64,000 nucleotides of DNA from Methanocaldococcus fervens AG86 (GTDB lineage Archaea > AGJL01 > Methanococci > Methanococcales > Methanocaldococcaceae): assembly GCF_000023985.1 (NCBI RefSeq), contig NC_013156.1:298363-362362 (forward strand), in the 5' to 3' direction. Of the stretch, positions 17,254-26,421 are shown piece by piece (position 1 is the first letter of the stretch; every line of letters begins with the position of its first letter). The notes beneath the pieces are model-generated. The model saw only the letters and a list, made by a program, of their open reading frames with translations. It made no database searches and was not told where the DNA came from. Made by a program: the position numbers and the translations under genes.

Positions 17254-17498
17254 TGGGCATAGTTGAGACAATTATTGGAGCCATAGCATTATTAATGGCA
17301 ATTAGAATATTCTTAACAAGAAGTAGGGCGAGAAAACTGCTCTACCTTTGTTGCTTAAGCTTTTGCATCTCTGCTTTGATTGCCTTATATGTTAATAGCC
17401 CTATGGGTGGAATTGTAGCTATAACCTACTTCATATGCTCAACCCTATCATCCAATGCAATAGCATACACAATAGAGCAGGTAAAAGACATTGAATAG
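17250..17498 (+). CDS. ehaC: Energy-converting hydrogenase A subunit EhaC
   Basis: An 82-residue membrane protein with three hydrophobic segments (about residues 4-20, 29-46 and 52-72) and two cysteine clusters within the membrane (LYLCCLSFC). There is no known cofactor motif. Assignment is by order within the operon. There are two adjacent ATGs (17250 and 17253); the second has better spacing from GAGGGG. It overlaps the end of ehaB by 4 bases. Confidence 0.75.
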   Translation: MMGIVETIIGAIALLMAIRIFLTRSRARKLLYLCCLSFCISALIALYVNSPMGGIVAITYFICSTLSSNAIAYTIEQVKDIE

Positions 17499-17522
17499 AT
17501 AGAAAAAATCTGGGTGAAAAAA

Positions 17523-17801
17523 TTGGAAATCTTACCATTAATAGCAGGAATATGTTGTGTATTGGGAGGAATTGGGGTTATAGTACATACAAATCCAATA
17601 AATAAAATTATCATGTTTGCTTTATTGGAAATTGGGATGATTGGATTGATTATCTCATCTTATTATTTGGACATAGCTATAATCTCATCCCTATGTGAAC
17701 CAATTTGCACCATAATCCTATTGCTTGGGTATTTGAAATATATCACAACAGTAAAGAAAAAGAAAAGATATGGAAGAAATCTTCCAGTTCTTTCAAAATA
17801 A
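17523..17801 (+). CDS. ehaD: Energy-converting hydrogenase A subunit EhaD
   Basis: About 92 residues, three membrane spans and a basic C-terminal tail (KKKKRYGRNLPVLSK) expected in the cytoplasm. It resembles the MnhC/NuoK-like small subunits of group 4 hydrogenases and Mrp antiporters (GIGVIVHTNPINKIIMFALLEIGMIGLII). The start is either GTG 17514 or TTG 17523; GGTG at 17513-17516 would serve as ribosome binding site for the TTG, which I prefer. It lies 24 bases after ehaC. Confidence 0.75.
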   Translation: MEILPLIAGICCVLGGIGVIVHTNPINKIIMFALLEIGMIGLIISSYYLDIAIISSLCEPICTIILLLGYLKYITTVKKKKRYGRNLPVLSK

Positions 17802-17816
17802 AAATGGTGAATATCT

Positions 17817-18077
17817 ATGGAGTTTGTTGAATATATCCTCTATATTGGATATGCATTGTTAATTATTGGGACTATTGGGGCTGTTATTGGGCCAAGGGTT
17901 GATAATCCTTTGATTAGAATGCTGAACGTTGAAGTACCAACAGTAGGAGTTTCTTTAATATTCTTAGCTTATGATGAAGCTTTAGCTTTGATGACATTTA
18001 TTGCAGTTAATGCAGTTTTGAGCTTAATTTTAATTAGGGCGGTTATATTGGATGTAGAGTATAAAGAAAATGAGTGA
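17817..18077 (+). CDS. ehaE: Energy-converting hydrogenase A subunit EhaE
   Basis: An 86-residue membrane protein with three spans (about 4-25, 40-58 and 59-76), similar in size and topology to MnhG/MnhF-type small subunits of Mrp antiporters (GTIGAVIGPRVDNPLIRMLNVEVPTVGVSLI). It contributes to the ion-translocating membrane arm by family inference. GGTGAATATCT precedes ATG 17817. Confidence 0.8.
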   Translation: MEFVEYILYIGYALLIIGTIGAVIGPRVDNPLIRMLNVEVPTVGVSLIFLAYDEALALMTFIAVNAVLSLILIRAVILDVEYKENE

Positions 18078-18089
18078 TAGGGGGAAAGA

Positions 18090-18551
18090 ATGAAAAAAAT
18101 TGGTAAAATATGGAACTATCTATCAAAACCAGAGATTGTTCCAAGGATATTCTCTTTATTCTTAGCTTTAGTCTTTATATTTGGGTTACTAACTCCCCAC
18201 AACCTAAATCCAGATCAACTTTATCCTAAACCTCTTCCCCACTCCCAAACTCTAAAAACTCCTTTAGCTCCATATGATAGGGGAGGAGTTCCTTTAAAAG
18301 AGCCGGCAGTGTTGAAAGCTCAATATCCACAAAATTCTCCAAATCTTGGGAAAATAACAGCTTATTTAACGCCAATAGCTGAGTGGATTAAAGATAAAAC
18401 CTACTACTTTGGAACTACCATAGTTTCCACACCTGGAGGAATACTGGACGAAATTCTATACTATACAAGAGGTATGGATACAGTCCTTGAAAGCTCCATC
18501 CTGCTTATATCCTTTATAATATTCAGCTGGATGTTCTTTAATAAGGATTAG
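18090..18551 (+). CDS. ehaF: Energy-converting hydrogenase A subunit EhaF
   Basis: A 153-residue protein with one span near residues 18-37 and another near 130-148. These flank an unusually proline-rich loop (residues 38-110: [21 protein letters not shown] and following) predicted on the outside. Related extracytoplasmic loops occur in MnhB/MbhE-like subunits. GGGGGAAAG precedes ATG 18090 and its stop abuts the ehaG ribosome binding site. Confidence 0.8.
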   Translation: MKKIGKIWNYLSKPEIVPRIFSLFLALVFIFGLLTPHNLNPDQLYPKPLPHSQTLKTPLAPYDRGGVPLKEPAVLKAQYPQNSPNLGKITAYLTPIAEWIKDKTYYFGTTIVSTPGGILDEILYYTRGMDTVLESSILLISFIIFSWMFFNKD

Positions 18552-18560
18552 GTGAGAAAC

Positions 18561-19253
18561 ATGGATATAAGTTATTTCTACAATCCAACAATAATCGTTG
18601 GATTTGCCATTGGTATTTTGTCATTATTGGCAATTAGCTCCCAAAAAGATGACTTGCATGCTTTAATATTGACTGATGTCATTGAATGTGCTATGCTCAT
18701 AATTATAGCTGGTGTTGGAACAGATTTAGCTGAAGCTTTGATTCTTCCTGGATTGGTTGTTAGTTTGGCTGAGCTTTTAGCAGTTTCAGAGGTTTTAATA
18801 ACAAGAAAATATCTAAAATCCAAAACACCTAAACCAAAAAGTTACAAATTGTTTGAAGAATTTAAACTTCCATTACACACTGGAGAATTGAGATATAATA
18901 TCCAAATGGAGGTTTTAAAAACTTCACCTAAGTTTTTGTCAATAGTTTTAGTTGTTTACGGAGCTATATTAAGTGGATTCACAGGAGGGGCGGTTATAGC
19001 CACTGGATTGTTGTTTTATGCATTATCTCAGAGAGTTGCTGGCCTGAAGATTTCAGAGGAGCTAAAGACCTTATGGGAAGGGATGTCAGGATTGTCAGGA
19101 ATTGCATGGGCTTTATGGGTTCTTGGCTTTTTAGGTTTCTTCTTATTCCCAGAAAAATGGCTTCTCTGCTTATTAATGTCAGGTTTAGGTTTAGTTATAA
19201 AAGTTGGCTCAAAATTAGGACTTATTGGATACATAGGTGAGGTAAATGATTGA
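18561..19253 (+). CDS. ehaG: Energy-converting hydrogenase A subunit EhaG
   Basis: About 230 residues with at least six hydrophobic segments. Residues ~1-90 ([51 protein letters not shown]) resemble a NuoK/MnhC-like unit. GTG 18552 is in frame, but GGTGAG overlapping it makes ATG 18561 the likely start. It overlaps ehaH by 8 bases. Confidence 0.8.
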   Translation: MDISYFYNPTIIVGFAIGILSLLAISSQKDDLHALILTDVIECAMLIIIAGVGTDLAEALILPGLVVSLAELLAVSEVLITRKYLKSKTPKPKSYKLFEEFKLPLHTGELRYNIQMEVLKTSPKFLSIVLVVYGAILSGFTGGAVIATGLLFYALSQRVAGLKISEELKTLWEGMSGLSGIAWALWVLGFLGFFLFPEKWLLCLLMSGLGLVIKVGSKLGLIGYIGEVND

Positions 19254-19902
19254 AACAATATCTGGGTTTCCTATTGGGATTGTTCCTCTTGGAGATATCG
19301 TATTTAGCTTTTCAGAATTTTCGGTTATTGGATTTATCACTGCTGTAGTATTCACAACCATAGTTTATTTAACGAATCCAGAAAAACAATTAGAAGCTCA
19401 AAAATTTAAAGTTGAAGATAAATTGGAAGTTGTTACTTTAAATGAGCTAAAAATTAGGAGAATGATGGCTATAGTTTGTGGAATAGCTACTGCTGGAGCT
19501 ATGCTAACTTACGATTTGTTTGACTATGCTTTATTCTTAAGCTTGGTTGGGATTGCAAATATTGGTATTGTTTCTGCTGTAAAGAGAGAATGGGTTTTGA
19601 ATGCCGCTTATCAATATGGGCTTATAGCAATAATCTCAACCCTCCCATTGTTTGGCTCTGCGGGGATGGTGTTGGCTAAAACAGGAACGTTATCATTATT
19701 TGAGCTGTCAAAAATACAAACATCTTTATTGTTTGAAAAAATTATATTTGCTGCTGGAATGGCTGGGGAAACTGGAATAGCTCCTTTCTATGCAGCTAAA
19801 GCAGAGATGTTTAGAGCTCCTGGCTCGCCATACATATTGATGATACACCTCTCCTCTTTACTGTTAATAGTTAGGACTGTTGAGATCCTATTAACTATTT
19901 AA
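19246..19902 (+). CDS. ehaH: Energy-converting hydrogenase A subunit EhaH
   Basis: A 218-residue polytopic protein with about six spans. The segment [44 protein letters not shown] (about 166-209) resembles part of the NuoL/M/N ion-pumping subunits. That would make EhaH a shortened ion-channel subunit; this is family-level inference. AGGTGAGGT precedes ATG 19246. Confidence 0.8.
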   Translation: MIETISGFPIGIVPLGDIVFSFSEFSVIGFITAVVFTTIVYLTNPEKQLEAQKFKVEDKLEVVTLNELKIRRMMAIVCGIATAGAMLTYDLFDYALFLSLVGIANIGIVSAVKREWVLNAAYQYGLIAIISTLPLFGSAGMVLAKTGTLSLFELSKIQTSLLFEKIIFAAGMAGETGIAPFYAAKAEMFRAPGSPYILMIHLSSLLLIVRTVEILLTI

Positions 19903-19912
19903 TGGTGAAAAC

Positions 19913-20113
19913 ATGGATGAAGAGAGAAAATTTGGACTTTATTCCTTAATTCTTGGTTTGCTGTGTGTTGCGGGAATTGTTATGCTTAAGGGGCTTATAT
20001 GCTATATATTGTATGTTATTGCAGTTCCATCTTTATTGTATGGGATTGGAGCATTTGTAATTCCAAAAACAAGAAGAAAAGATGCAGGAAAATTACCATT
20101 TAGAGGTTATTAA
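19913..20113 (+). CDS. ehaI: Energy-converting hydrogenase A subunit EhaI
   Basis: A 66-residue membrane protein with two spans (about 9-27 and 30-50) and a short basic tail (PKTRRKDAGKLPFRGY). No motif; assigned by place. GGTGAAAAC precedes the ATG. Palindromic element B follows its stop at once, separating the first nine Eha genes from ehaJ. Confidence 0.75.
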   Translation: MDEERKFGLYSLILGLLCVAGIVMLKGLICYILYVIAVPSLLYGIGAFVIPKTRRKDAGKLPFRGY

Positions 20114-20116
20114 GGG

Positions 20117-20174
20117 AAAGTTTTACTAAAACTTTTATCAAAACATAACACCTCCTCGCTACGCTCGGAGGTGT
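20117..20174. repeat. Palindromic element B inside the Eha operon
   Basis: Two hairpins: AAAGTTTT-ACT-AAAACTTT at 20117-20135, followed by ATCAAAAC, and ACACCTCC-(11-base loop TCGCTACGCTC)-GGAGGTGT at 20148-20174. The first hairpin plus ATCAAAAC matches the left-end module of elements C, D, G and H; the 11-base loop is identical to that in the last hairpin of C and G although the stems differ. It starts 4 bases after the ehaI stop. Confidence 0.75.
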
Positions 20175-20206
20175 AAATTCATTAAATAAAAATCTGGGTG
20201 AGGATT

Positions 20207-21085
20207 ATGGAAACTTCACTTATTGGGACTATAAACCTAACAATTCATGCATTTCTTGTTGGCTCTTTACTGCTTGGGTTGCATAGGAAGATAATGGCAA
20301 GAATTCAAGGAAGACCAGGACCACCAATCATTCAATATCTTATCCACACCTTAAAATTCTATGTAAAGGAAATAACATTTCCAGTAACTGCCGGAAATCC
20401 CCTCTATATATTTGTAGCTTTATTAGACGTGGTTATATGGCTATCTGCATTAATTATAGCTATTGATTTCCAATCATCTTTACTAATCATCATAGGAATC
20501 TACGTATTGCAGAAGATTGTTGAACACGGTTGTGGGCTATCTTCTGGATCACCTTATGGAAAGCTTGGTGGGGTTAGAAGTGTCTTCTCAGCAGCTGCAG
20601 AAGTTCCATTATTTGCCGTTGTTGCAGCAATATATCTAACAACGCACTCTGTTCTAATTTCAGATATATTGAGCTATCAAGAGATGAATGGTAGCTTGTT
20701 ATTTAAAATGCCAATTTGTGCATTCGCTTTCTTTATATTGCTTGTTTCAAAAACTCCATACAGTCCATTTGGGATAGTTAAGGGTAAAGATATCGTTAGT
20801 GGATATATGACAGAGCATTATGGTTTGTTAGGCTCTATTATCTACATTGCAGAGGCATTGGCATACTTTGTATTACTCTGGCTGTTTATAGCAGTATTTA
20901 TCGGCCCTTCAGTAATAAACGACCCAATATTGACATTGGTTGTTATGGTTATAATGACAATAATTTTAGCATTTGTTAGTGGATTAACTCCTCTACTAGC
21001 TCCTCACCATTCAGTTATGCTCCAAATGACAATTGCAGGGCTTGTATTGTGTGATGTACTATACAGACTACTAACAGGGGGATAG
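20207..21085 (+). CDS. ehaJ: Energy-converting hydrogenase A subunit EhaJ (NuoH/HycD-like)
   Basis: A 292-residue membrane protein with eight or so spans, homologous to complex I NuoH and hydrogenase HycD/EchB, the subunit that links the hydrogenase module to ion translocation. Conserved segments are GLHRKIMARIQGRPGPPIIQ (about 23-42), EHGCGLSSGSPYGKLGGVRSVFSAAAEVPLF (about 105-135) and the C-terminal SPFGIVKGKDIVSGYMTEHYG (about 181-201). GTG 20198 is possible, but GGTGAGGATT before ATG 20207 decides the start. Confidence 0.9.
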   Translation: METSLIGTINLTIHAFLVGSLLLGLHRKIMARIQGRPGPPIIQYLIHTLKFYVKEITFPVTAGNPLYIFVALLDVVIWLSALIIAIDFQSSLLIIIGIYVLQKIVEHGCGLSSGSPYGKLGGVRSVFSAAAEVPLFAVVAAIYLTTHSVLISDILSYQEMNGSLLFKMPICAFAFFILLVSKTPYSPFGIVKGKDIVSGYMTEHYGLLGSIIYIAEALAYFVLLWLFIAVFIGPSVINDPILTLVVMVIMTIILAFVSGLTPLLAPHHSVMLQMTIAGLVLCDVLYRLLTGG

Positions 21086-21086
21086 A

Positions 21087-21332
21087 ATGAAAAACTACAT
21101 CTATTTATTCACAATCGCTTGCATTGTAGCTGTAATTTATTGTATACTAATAACTTTAACGCAACTTAACGTTGTTTCAGCAGTTTTAATATTTGGATTG
21201 ATTTTAATATTGTCAATCTCAACGATAAGTGAAAAGATAGCTCATAAAATGGAAACTCTTGAAGTTTTATTTATGCTATTAGTTTTGGTTTTCTTTGCCT
21301 ATGCGTTATATAAGCTATACATTCCTGTGTAG
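21087..21332 (+). CDS. ehaK: Energy-converting hydrogenase A subunit EhaK
   Basis: An 81-residue protein almost entirely hydrophobic, with three spans (about 3-23, 28-45 and 58-78). No cofactor motif. It begins one base after the ehaJ stop, with GGGGGATAG as ribosome binding site inside the end of ehaJ, so the two are translationally linked. Confidence 0.75.
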   Translation: MKNYIYLFTIACIVAVIYCILITLTQLNVVSAVLIFGLILILSISTISEKIAHKMETLEVLFMLLVLVFFAYALYKLYIPV

Positions 21333-21343
21333 ATGGTGAAATT

Positions 21344-21631
21344 ATGGGATTATTTGAGTTAAATTTGGCGATAATCTTGTTTATCATTGGGAATTTTATT
21401 GGCTTGGAATACAGCTATAGAAAATACTCCTCTCCCTATGTAGAAAAGAAGATTGATAAAATTGCCTTAGCTTTGGCAATACTTGGCGGGATTTTGATTA
21501 ATTCTCCTTTATACATGCTTGGATGCTTATTGATTGGATTTCCTTTAGGAATGAGACCAGGATATGGGAGAGTTGAGTTTGCAGTTGGTTTAATTGTGGC
21601 TTTATTACTTTATCTTGTATTAAGGTGGTGA
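21344..21631 (+). CDS. ehaL: Energy-converting hydrogenase A subunit EhaL
   Basis: A 95-residue membrane protein with three spans (about 5-22, 43-60 and 77-93) and a conserved glycine/proline segment [20 protein letters not shown] near 64-83. No cofactor motif. GGTGAAATT precedes ATG 21344. Its 3' end carries the ribosome binding site of ehaM. Confidence 0.75.
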   Translation: MGLFELNLAIILFIIGNFIGLEYSYRKYSSPYVEKKIDKIALALAILGGILINSPLYMLGCLLIGFPLGMRPGYGRVEFAVGLIVALLLYLVLRW

Positions 21632-21633
21632 TT

Positions 21634-22047
21634 ATGACAGAAATCGTTGATATTGACAAAAAATATATCGAAAATTCCCTAAAACAAAAAATGAACGTTC
21701 TTAAAGACAATAGATTTCTAATGGATGAAGTATTTATCCCAATATCTAAGGCATTAAAATTGGATGTTGATGAAGTGATTGAAATATTCGCCAAAAAATT
21801 AGATTTTGCCTCTTGCTATGAGCTACATGCCTATGCAGAACAGGCGAGAATGGGTTGTTTAGGGAGAAAGGTGGATATTGACTTGGGCTTATGTTGGCTT
21901 AGTGATTTCTTTGGATTGATTAAAAAGGAAGAGGCTGATTTAATTAGAAAGAAAGTTGTTGAGAGTCATTTATTGTATAAAAAGCCATATAAGGAAGCTT
22001 TAGAGGAAGGTAGGCAGATGATTCTTAAGTTATTAAAGGAGGAATAG
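21634..22047 (+). CDS. ehaM: Energy-converting hydrogenase A subunit EhaM (soluble)
   Basis: A 137-residue hydrophilic, mostly helical protein with [22 protein letters not shown] and a histidine/cysteine-containing [35 protein letters not shown] segment. No known cofactor motif. The start is ATG 21634, with GGTGGTGATT before it; GTG 21625 lies within that ribosome binding region. It is the first cytoplasmic subunit gene, just before the catalytic pair EhaN/EhaO. Confidence 0.8.
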   Translation: MTEIVDIDKKYIENSLKQKMNVLKDNRFLMDEVFIPISKALKLDVDEVIEIFAKKLDFASCYELHAYAEQARMGCLGRKVDIDLGLCWLSDFFGLIKKEEADLIRKKVVESHLLYKKPYKEALEEGRQMILKLLKEE

Positions 22048-22049
22048 CC

Positions 22050-22496
22050 ATGATGAAGGAACTAATTAGAAAAAGGTCAATACATGTGTGTGTTGTCAAT
22101 ACTGGGGGATGCAATGGATGCGATATTGAAATTGTCTCCTGCTTAGCTCCAAGGTACGATATTGAGCAGTACGGGATTTATGTCCATAACAATCCAAGAG
22201 AGGCAGATGTTCTATTGGTTACAGGCCCTGTAACTTTACAATGGGCGGAGAGATTAAAGGAGATTTATGAAAAAACACCTGAACCAAAAGTGGTTGTTGC
22301 TGTTGGAGCCTGTGCTTTGAGTGGAGGAATTTTTAAAGAAGGGCATGTTGTTGGAGGGGTTGATAAAGTTATCCCAGTAGATGCAAAAATCCCTGGTTGC
22401 CCTCCAAGACCTTCTGAGATTATTGAAGCAGTATTAAAAGTTGCACCAAAAGCAATAGCAATGAGAGAAAAGAAATTAAAAAATAAGGATGAGTGA
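22050..22496 (+). CDS. ehaN: EhaN, hydrogenase small subunit
   Basis: The 148-residue small subunit of the [NiFe] hydrogenase module, homologous to NuoB/HycG. Cysteines for the proximal [4Fe-4S] cluster are C21 and C24 (NTGGCNGC), C88 ([10 protein letters not shown]) and C117 (IPGCPPRP). It relays electrons between the NiFe site and the polyferredoxins. A GGAGGAATAG ribosome binding site precedes ATG 22050. It overlaps the possible upstream ATG of ehaO by 8 bases. Confidence 0.93.
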   Translation: MMKELIRKRSIHVCVVNTGGCNGCDIEIVSCLAPRYDIEQYGIYVHNNPREADVLLVTGPVTLQWAERLKEIYEKTPEPKVVVAVGACALSGGIFKEGHVVGGVDKVIPVDAKIPGCPPRPSEIIEAVLKVAPKAIAMREKKLKNKDE

Positions 22497-22500
22497 AAGT

Positions 22501-23634
22501 ATGGCAACAGTTCCAATAGGTCCTATACATCCAGTATTAAAAGAACCGTTAAGAATTAAACTTGTTTTAGATGGAGAGAAGCCAGTTGATGCTGAAATTG
22601 AAATGGGTTATGTGCATAGAGGTATAGAGAGAATTATGGAAGGAAAACACTGCCATAAAGGAATTTATTTATCTGAAAGAGTTTGTGGAATCTGCTCTTA
22701 CGTTCATACGATGACATTTGCCGAATGTATTGAGAATATATCAAAGATAGAGATTCCAGATAAGGCAAAATATTTAAGAGTTGTTACTTGTGAGTTGGAG
22801 AGAATACATAGTCATTTAATTGCTTCTGCAGTTTATAACTTGGCTATTGAACATGAAACACTTGCCATGTGGCTTTTAAATGCAAGGGAAATAATTATGG
22901 ATTTAATGGAAATGATTACTGGAAATAGAGTTAATATGGGCTACAACGTGATCGGTGGGGTTAGGAGAGATATAAATAGAGAGATGATGGATGAAATCTA
23001 CAAAAAACTTGATATCTTTGAAGAGGAAATAAAAAATATTATTGAAGTTTTTGAAACAGGTCCATTAATAGCCTTAAGAAGTAAAGGAATCGCTGTATTG
23101 CCATATCATAAAATTATGAGGACAAGGGCTGTTGGACCAGTTTGTAGAGGTTCTGGATTGCCAGAGAGCGATTGGAGGCTAAGGCATCCAACGTATCAAG
23201 AATTGAAGTTTAAACCAGTATGGAGGGAAGAAGGGGATAACTTTGCAAGAATGATGGTTAGGCATGAAGAGATTTTTGAGAGCATTAGGTTGATTAGAGA
23301 AGCGTTAGAGCATTATGAGGAATGCTCAGGAGATGTTAGAGTTAGAGCGGAGATTAAAGGAGGAAAAGGGGAGTGGAGGAATGAAGCTCCAAGGGGAGAG
23401 GTAACATACAAAATGGAAATTACCGATGGGGGAATAATAAAGAGAATAATGATTAGAACACCTACAGTTATGAACTTGGAAGCTTACAAATACATGCTAA
23501 AGACCTGTCCGACAGTAGCTGATGCCCTCTCCGCCTATACAAGTATCGACCCATGTGTTTCATGCACAGAAAGAAGTATCGTTGCCATAAAAGATGGAAA
23601 AGAAATTCCATTGAACTTTGGAGTGATGCTCTGA
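22501..23634 (+). CDS. ehaO: EhaO, hydrogenase large subunit
   Basis: The 377-residue catalytic subunit with the NiFe centre. The N-terminal pair RVCGIC (C62, C65) and the C-terminal pair DPCVSC (C352, C355) are the four nickel/iron ligands. There is little sequence after the second motif; it ends about 22 residues later (C-terminus NFGVML), so whether a maturation protease acts is unclear, as in some other energy-converting hydrogenases. An in-frame ATG lies at 22489; GTGAAAGT favours ATG 22501. Confidence 0.93.
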   Translation: MATVPIGPIHPVLKEPLRIKLVLDGEKPVDAEIEMGYVHRGIERIMEGKHCHKGIYLSERVCGICSYVHTMTFAECIENISKIEIPDKAKYLRVVTCELERIHSHLIASAVYNLAIEHETLAMWLLNAREIIMDLMEMITGNRVNMGYNVIGGVRRDINREMMDEIYKKLDIFEEEIKNIIEVFETGPLIALRSKGIAVLPYHKIMRTRAVGPVCRGSGLPESDWRLRHPTYQELKFKPVWREEGDNFARMMVRHEEIFESIRLIREALEHYEECSGDVRVRAEIKGGKGEWRNEAPRGEVTYKMEITDGGIIKRIMIRTPTVMNLEAYKYMLKTCPTVADALSAYTSIDPCVSCTERSIVAIKDGKEIPLNFGVML

Positions 23635-23691
23635 TGTATTAAGGGGCTCTTAGTATGTTATAACGTCTTTGATAATTATCAGGTGGTTATT

Positions 23692-24909
23692 ATGGCATCT
23701 TCGTTATGGTATCTTTATGAATTTGCAAGGAAAAAGTGGATTAAAAAATTTGTTGATGCAAAATCTGAGGAAAGTTCCTATATACCACCGGAGAGGTATA
23801 GAAAAGTTCCTCCAGTTGTCGAATTTCCTGAGAGGTGTATATCTTGTGAAGCTTGTAAAGAGAGTTGCCCAGCTTTTGCAATTGAACTAATTTATAATGA
23901 AAGTTATAACAAAAAACTTCCTAAAATTGACGAAGGTTCATGTATTGCATGTGCTAACTGTGTTGAAGCTTGCCCTACTGGTGTTTTGGAGATAGATAAG
24001 CATAGGGCTGAGACAGAGGGGTTGTTTTTTGATATACCTAAATACACCAATTTAATAATAGATGAGGAAGTGTGTGTTAGATGCGGCAATTGTGAAAGAG
24101 CCTGTCCAGTTAATGTAATTAAGCGTAAAGAAGGGAGGTATGTAATAGATAGAGCTTCATGTATTTCATGTAAGGAATGTATAAAAGCATGTCCAATTGA
24201 AAACGCTATAGTTGTTTTTGATGAGAGAACTTTAAAAGAAAAAATAGAAAAAGCCTTTGAAATTAAAAATAAAATAATTATTGGTAAATTAGAGGTTAAA
24301 GAAAATGTTATTGAAGAGATTCCACATATAGTCGATAGTCTATGCATAACTTGTGGGACTTGTAAGGATGTATGTATAGGAGAGATTGATTTGAAAGAGA
24401 AAAAGGTTGTTGAATGCGTGAAATGTGGTTTATGCATTGAAGTTTGTCCAACTACTGCCATAAGAACACATGTTCCAATTATCCCAAAAAGAAAAGACAT
24501 TTGCTATGTTATTGATGAAGACCTATGTATTGGTTGTAGAATCTGCCAGAAAGTCTGCCATGTCAATGCAGTTAAGATAAGCAAAGAAATAAAATTGCCA
24601 TACATTGTTCCTGAATTATGTGTTGCCTGTGGAGCGTGCGAAAGAGAATGTCCTGTTGGTGCTATAAGGGCAGTTAAACCAGAAGAGGCTAAAGAAGCTG
24701 TTAAGAGAAGAATAATAGAAGATAAGATAATTGAGAATATTGAAGAAGATTTAATATCCTTTACTGAAAAATATGGAAAGGTTATGGAAGAGATTGAAAA
24801 ATTATCCCTCAAAAAGATGAAAGAAGAGTTAAAGAGGAAAGTTCATGAAGAAAGGAGAAGAATAAAGGAAATGAAGAGGGAGCTTTATGATAAAAAAGAT
24901 AATCGCTAA
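23692..24909 (+). CDS. Eha-associated polyferredoxin, eight [4Fe-4S] motifs
   Basis: About 405 residues. Eight CxxCxxCxxxC motifs are visible, in order CISCEACKESC, CIACANCVEAC, CVRCGNCERAC, CISCKECIKAC, CITCGTCKDVC, CVKCGLCIEVC, CIGCRICQKVC and CVACGACEREC, so up to eight clusters. The N-terminal ~45 residues lack Cys and the last ~75 residues are charged and probably coiled coil. It likely wires EhaN/EhaO to soluble ferredoxin partners. GGTGGTTATT precedes ATG 23692 (GTG 23683 is inside this). It overlaps the next ferredoxin gene by 23 bases. I do not assign an eha letter because naming differs between species. Confidence 0.88.
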   Translation: MASSLWYLYEFARKKWIKKFVDAKSEESSYIPPERYRKVPPVVEFPERCISCEACKESCPAFAIELIYNESYNKKLPKIDEGSCIACANCVEACPTGVLEIDKHRAETEGLFFDIPKYTNLIIDEEVCVRCGNCERACPVNVIKRKEGRYVIDRASCISCKECIKACPIENAIVVFDERTLKEKIEKAFEIKNKIIIGKLEVKENVIEEIPHIVDSLCITCGTCKDVCIGEIDLKEKKVVECVKCGLCIEVCPTTAIRTHVPIIPKRKDICYVIDEDLCIGCRICQKVCHVNAVKISKEIKLPYIVPELCVACGACERECPVGAIRAVKPEEAKEAVKRRIIEDKIIENIEEDLISFTEKYGKVMEEIEKLSLKKMKEELKRKVHEERRRIKEMKRELYDKKDNR

Positions 24910-25378
24910 ACATTTTAATTTAGAAGATAGAGGCATTGAAATACTCCCTAAATTCAACATCATTTTAAATAAAAGAGAAATCATTGTTAAGGAGGATAAA
25001 TGCATCAATTGTGGAAGATGTATTGAAGTCTGCCCAGTTAATGCAATAAACTATGATAAGAGTGGATTATTCATAAATATAGAGAAGGAAAAATGTGTTT
25101 TTTGTGGAAAGTGTAAAATGGTTTGCCCAACGGATGCCGTTGTAATAATAAGGTTGAGATGCGAAATTAACGAAGATACAAAGATTGTTGAAGTGAATAA
25201 ATATGAATTTATTGAGTACATGAGTGAAAAATGTGCCTCTTGTTTAGTTTGCTTAAGGAACTGCCCATTTAATGCTATCGAGGAATATGGGGAGAAGATT
25301 AGAATTGACATAAATAAATGTGAACTCTGTGGAAGATGTGAGGAAATATGCCCTTTAAATGCTATAATCTTGCGATGA
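24887..25378 (+). CDS. Eha-associated ferredoxin, four [4Fe-4S] motifs
   Basis: A 163-residue protein with four CxxCxxCxxxCP motifs: CINCGRCIEVC, CVFCGKCKMVC, CASCLVCLRNC and CELCGRCEEIC. The first ~35 residues (IIAKHFNLEDRGIEILPKFNIILN) are without Cys and may dock to the complex. It starts inside the end of the previous polyferredoxin gene (23-base overlap), with GAGGGAGC as ribosome binding site, implying coupled production. Element C starts 13 bases after its stop. Confidence 0.88.
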   Translation: MIKKIIAKHFNLEDRGIEILPKFNIILNKREIIVKEDKCINCGRCIEVCPVNAINYDKSGLFINIEKEKCVFCGKCKMVCPTDAVVIIRLRCEINEDTKIVEVNKYEFIEYMSEKCASCLVCLRNCPFNAIEEYGEKIRIDINKCELCGRCEEICPLNAIILR

Positions 25379-25390
25379 AGCCTTTAGCAA

Positions 25391-25638
25391 CAACCTTTTA
25401 GTAAAAGGTTGCTCGAACAACCTTTTAAGAAAAGGTTGATCAAAACTTATGGGTATACCAATAGGGCGTGAGTCCTATGGTGCATTGATCAAAACGGATG
25501 CATTAAGGAAGGGCTTTTCAGCCCTTCATAATGTCTCTTAGTTAAAGTGGAGTTGCCAAAGGCAACTCCGCTCTGGGTATAGCAATAGGGCGAAGCCCTA
25601 TGCATGTATTGCCTCGCTACGCTCGGCAAGGTCTCTTA
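25391..25638. repeat. Palindromic element C (248 bp, full-length, inside Eha operon)
   Basis: A chain of six hairpins: two CAACCTTTT...AAAAGGTTG-type stems (25391-25411 and about 25418-25439), CCAATAGGGCGTGAGTCCTATGG (about 25458-25480), GAAGGGCT-TTTC-AGCCCTTC near 25508-25528, GGAGTTGCC-AAA-GGCAACTCC near 25549-25569, and AATAGGGCGAAGCCCTATG plus TGCC-(11-base loop)-GGCA near 25584-25628. It ends CTCTTA. Element G (61520-61765) is its reverse complement with one substitution and one compensated stem change. It separates the two last polyferredoxin genes. Confidence 0.88.
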
Positions 25639-25676
25639 ATTAAAAAAGTTTTATCAGTTTCTTTAAGGTGATTGTG

Positions 25677-26417
25677 TTGATTGAGATAAAAAAGCCATTA
25701 AATGAAATATTGGCAAAGATAGATGGTGATAAAGAGTGTATTAGCAGAGTAGCTCAAAAGATAACTCCTATAACCTATAAATTAATATATGTTAATGAAA
25801 CCAAATGTGTTAGATGCAATCTCTGTTATAAAGAATGTCCAGTAGATGCTATTGAAAAGGCAAAAATCAAAAAACCAGCAAAAATAATTCATGATAAATG
25901 TGTTAAATGTGAAATTTGTGCCCAAACATGCCCAGTTGGAGCTATATACGTTATAGAAGGGAAGGCAGAGATTAATAACGATGAAGTTAATTATGAAATA
26001 AAAAATAAAGTAATCCCTCATAGAAAAATTAGGTTAAAAAATTATGAGCTTGATGAGAGTAAATGTATTAAGTGTGGAATTTGTGCAAGATACTGCCCAA
26101 CAGATGCTATAAAAGTAGTTATAAGAAAGAGCATTGATGTTAATTTAGATTCATGCATGGGTTGTGGAGCTTGTGCTGAAGTCTGCCCAAAAAAATGTAT
26201 AAGGGTTGAAAGCGACATAGGAGAAGTTATAAAAACAAGAGATATTGAAGTTAATAAAGATTTGTGTGTTGGATGCTTTGTTTGTATTGAAGAATGTCCT
26301 ATTAACGCTATTGAGCAAGAGGGGGACAAAGTTAAGATTAATAAAGATAAATGCATATTGTGCGGAAGATGTGCAGATGTCTGTCCTGCCAATGCCATAG
26401 ATATGTGGGAGAAGTAA
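25677..26417 (+). CDS. Eha-associated polyferredoxin, six [4Fe-4S] motifs
   Basis: About 246 residues with six motifs: CVRCNLCYKEC, CVKCEICAQTC, CIKCGICARYC, CMGCGACAEVC (followed by an extra Cys in PKKC), CVGCFVCIEEC and CILCGRCADVC. It is thought to complete the electron chain of Eha. GGTGATT at 25667-25673 leaves GTG 25674 or TTG 25677 as start; the TTG has the better spacing. It lies 298 bases beyond the previous ferredoxin gene because of element C. A promoter of its own is not obvious. The convergent permease remnant ends 4 bases after its stop. Confidence 0.86.
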   Translation: MIEIKKPLNEILAKIDGDKECISRVAQKITPITYKLIYVNETKCVRCNLCYKECPVDAIEKAKIKKPAKIIHDKCVKCEICAQTCPVGAIYVIEGKAEINNDEVNYEIKNKVIPHRKIRLKNYELDESKCIKCGICARYCPTDAIKVVIRKSIDVNLDSCMGCGACAEVCPKKCIRVESDIGEVIKTRDIEVNKDLCVGCFVCIEECPINAIEQEGDKVKINKDKCILCGRCADVCPANAIDMWEK

Positions 26418-26421
26418 ATTA

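Noticed and set aside
23904-24500. Open frame of 198 codons antisense to the eight-motif polyferredoxin
   Set aside because: It is produced by the reverse complement of repeated Cys-rich motifs and has no recognisable domain or ribosome binding site. The same holds for the antisense frames at 24504-24812, 25051-25311 and 26042-26398.
25391-25638. Palindromic elements as ordinary transcription terminators
   Set aside because: Archaeal terminators are mainly T-tracts; these units have no T run behind the stems, share sequence as well as structure, occur inside an operon, and are flanked by duplications in several cases. They may affect RNA ends, but that does not explain their origin.
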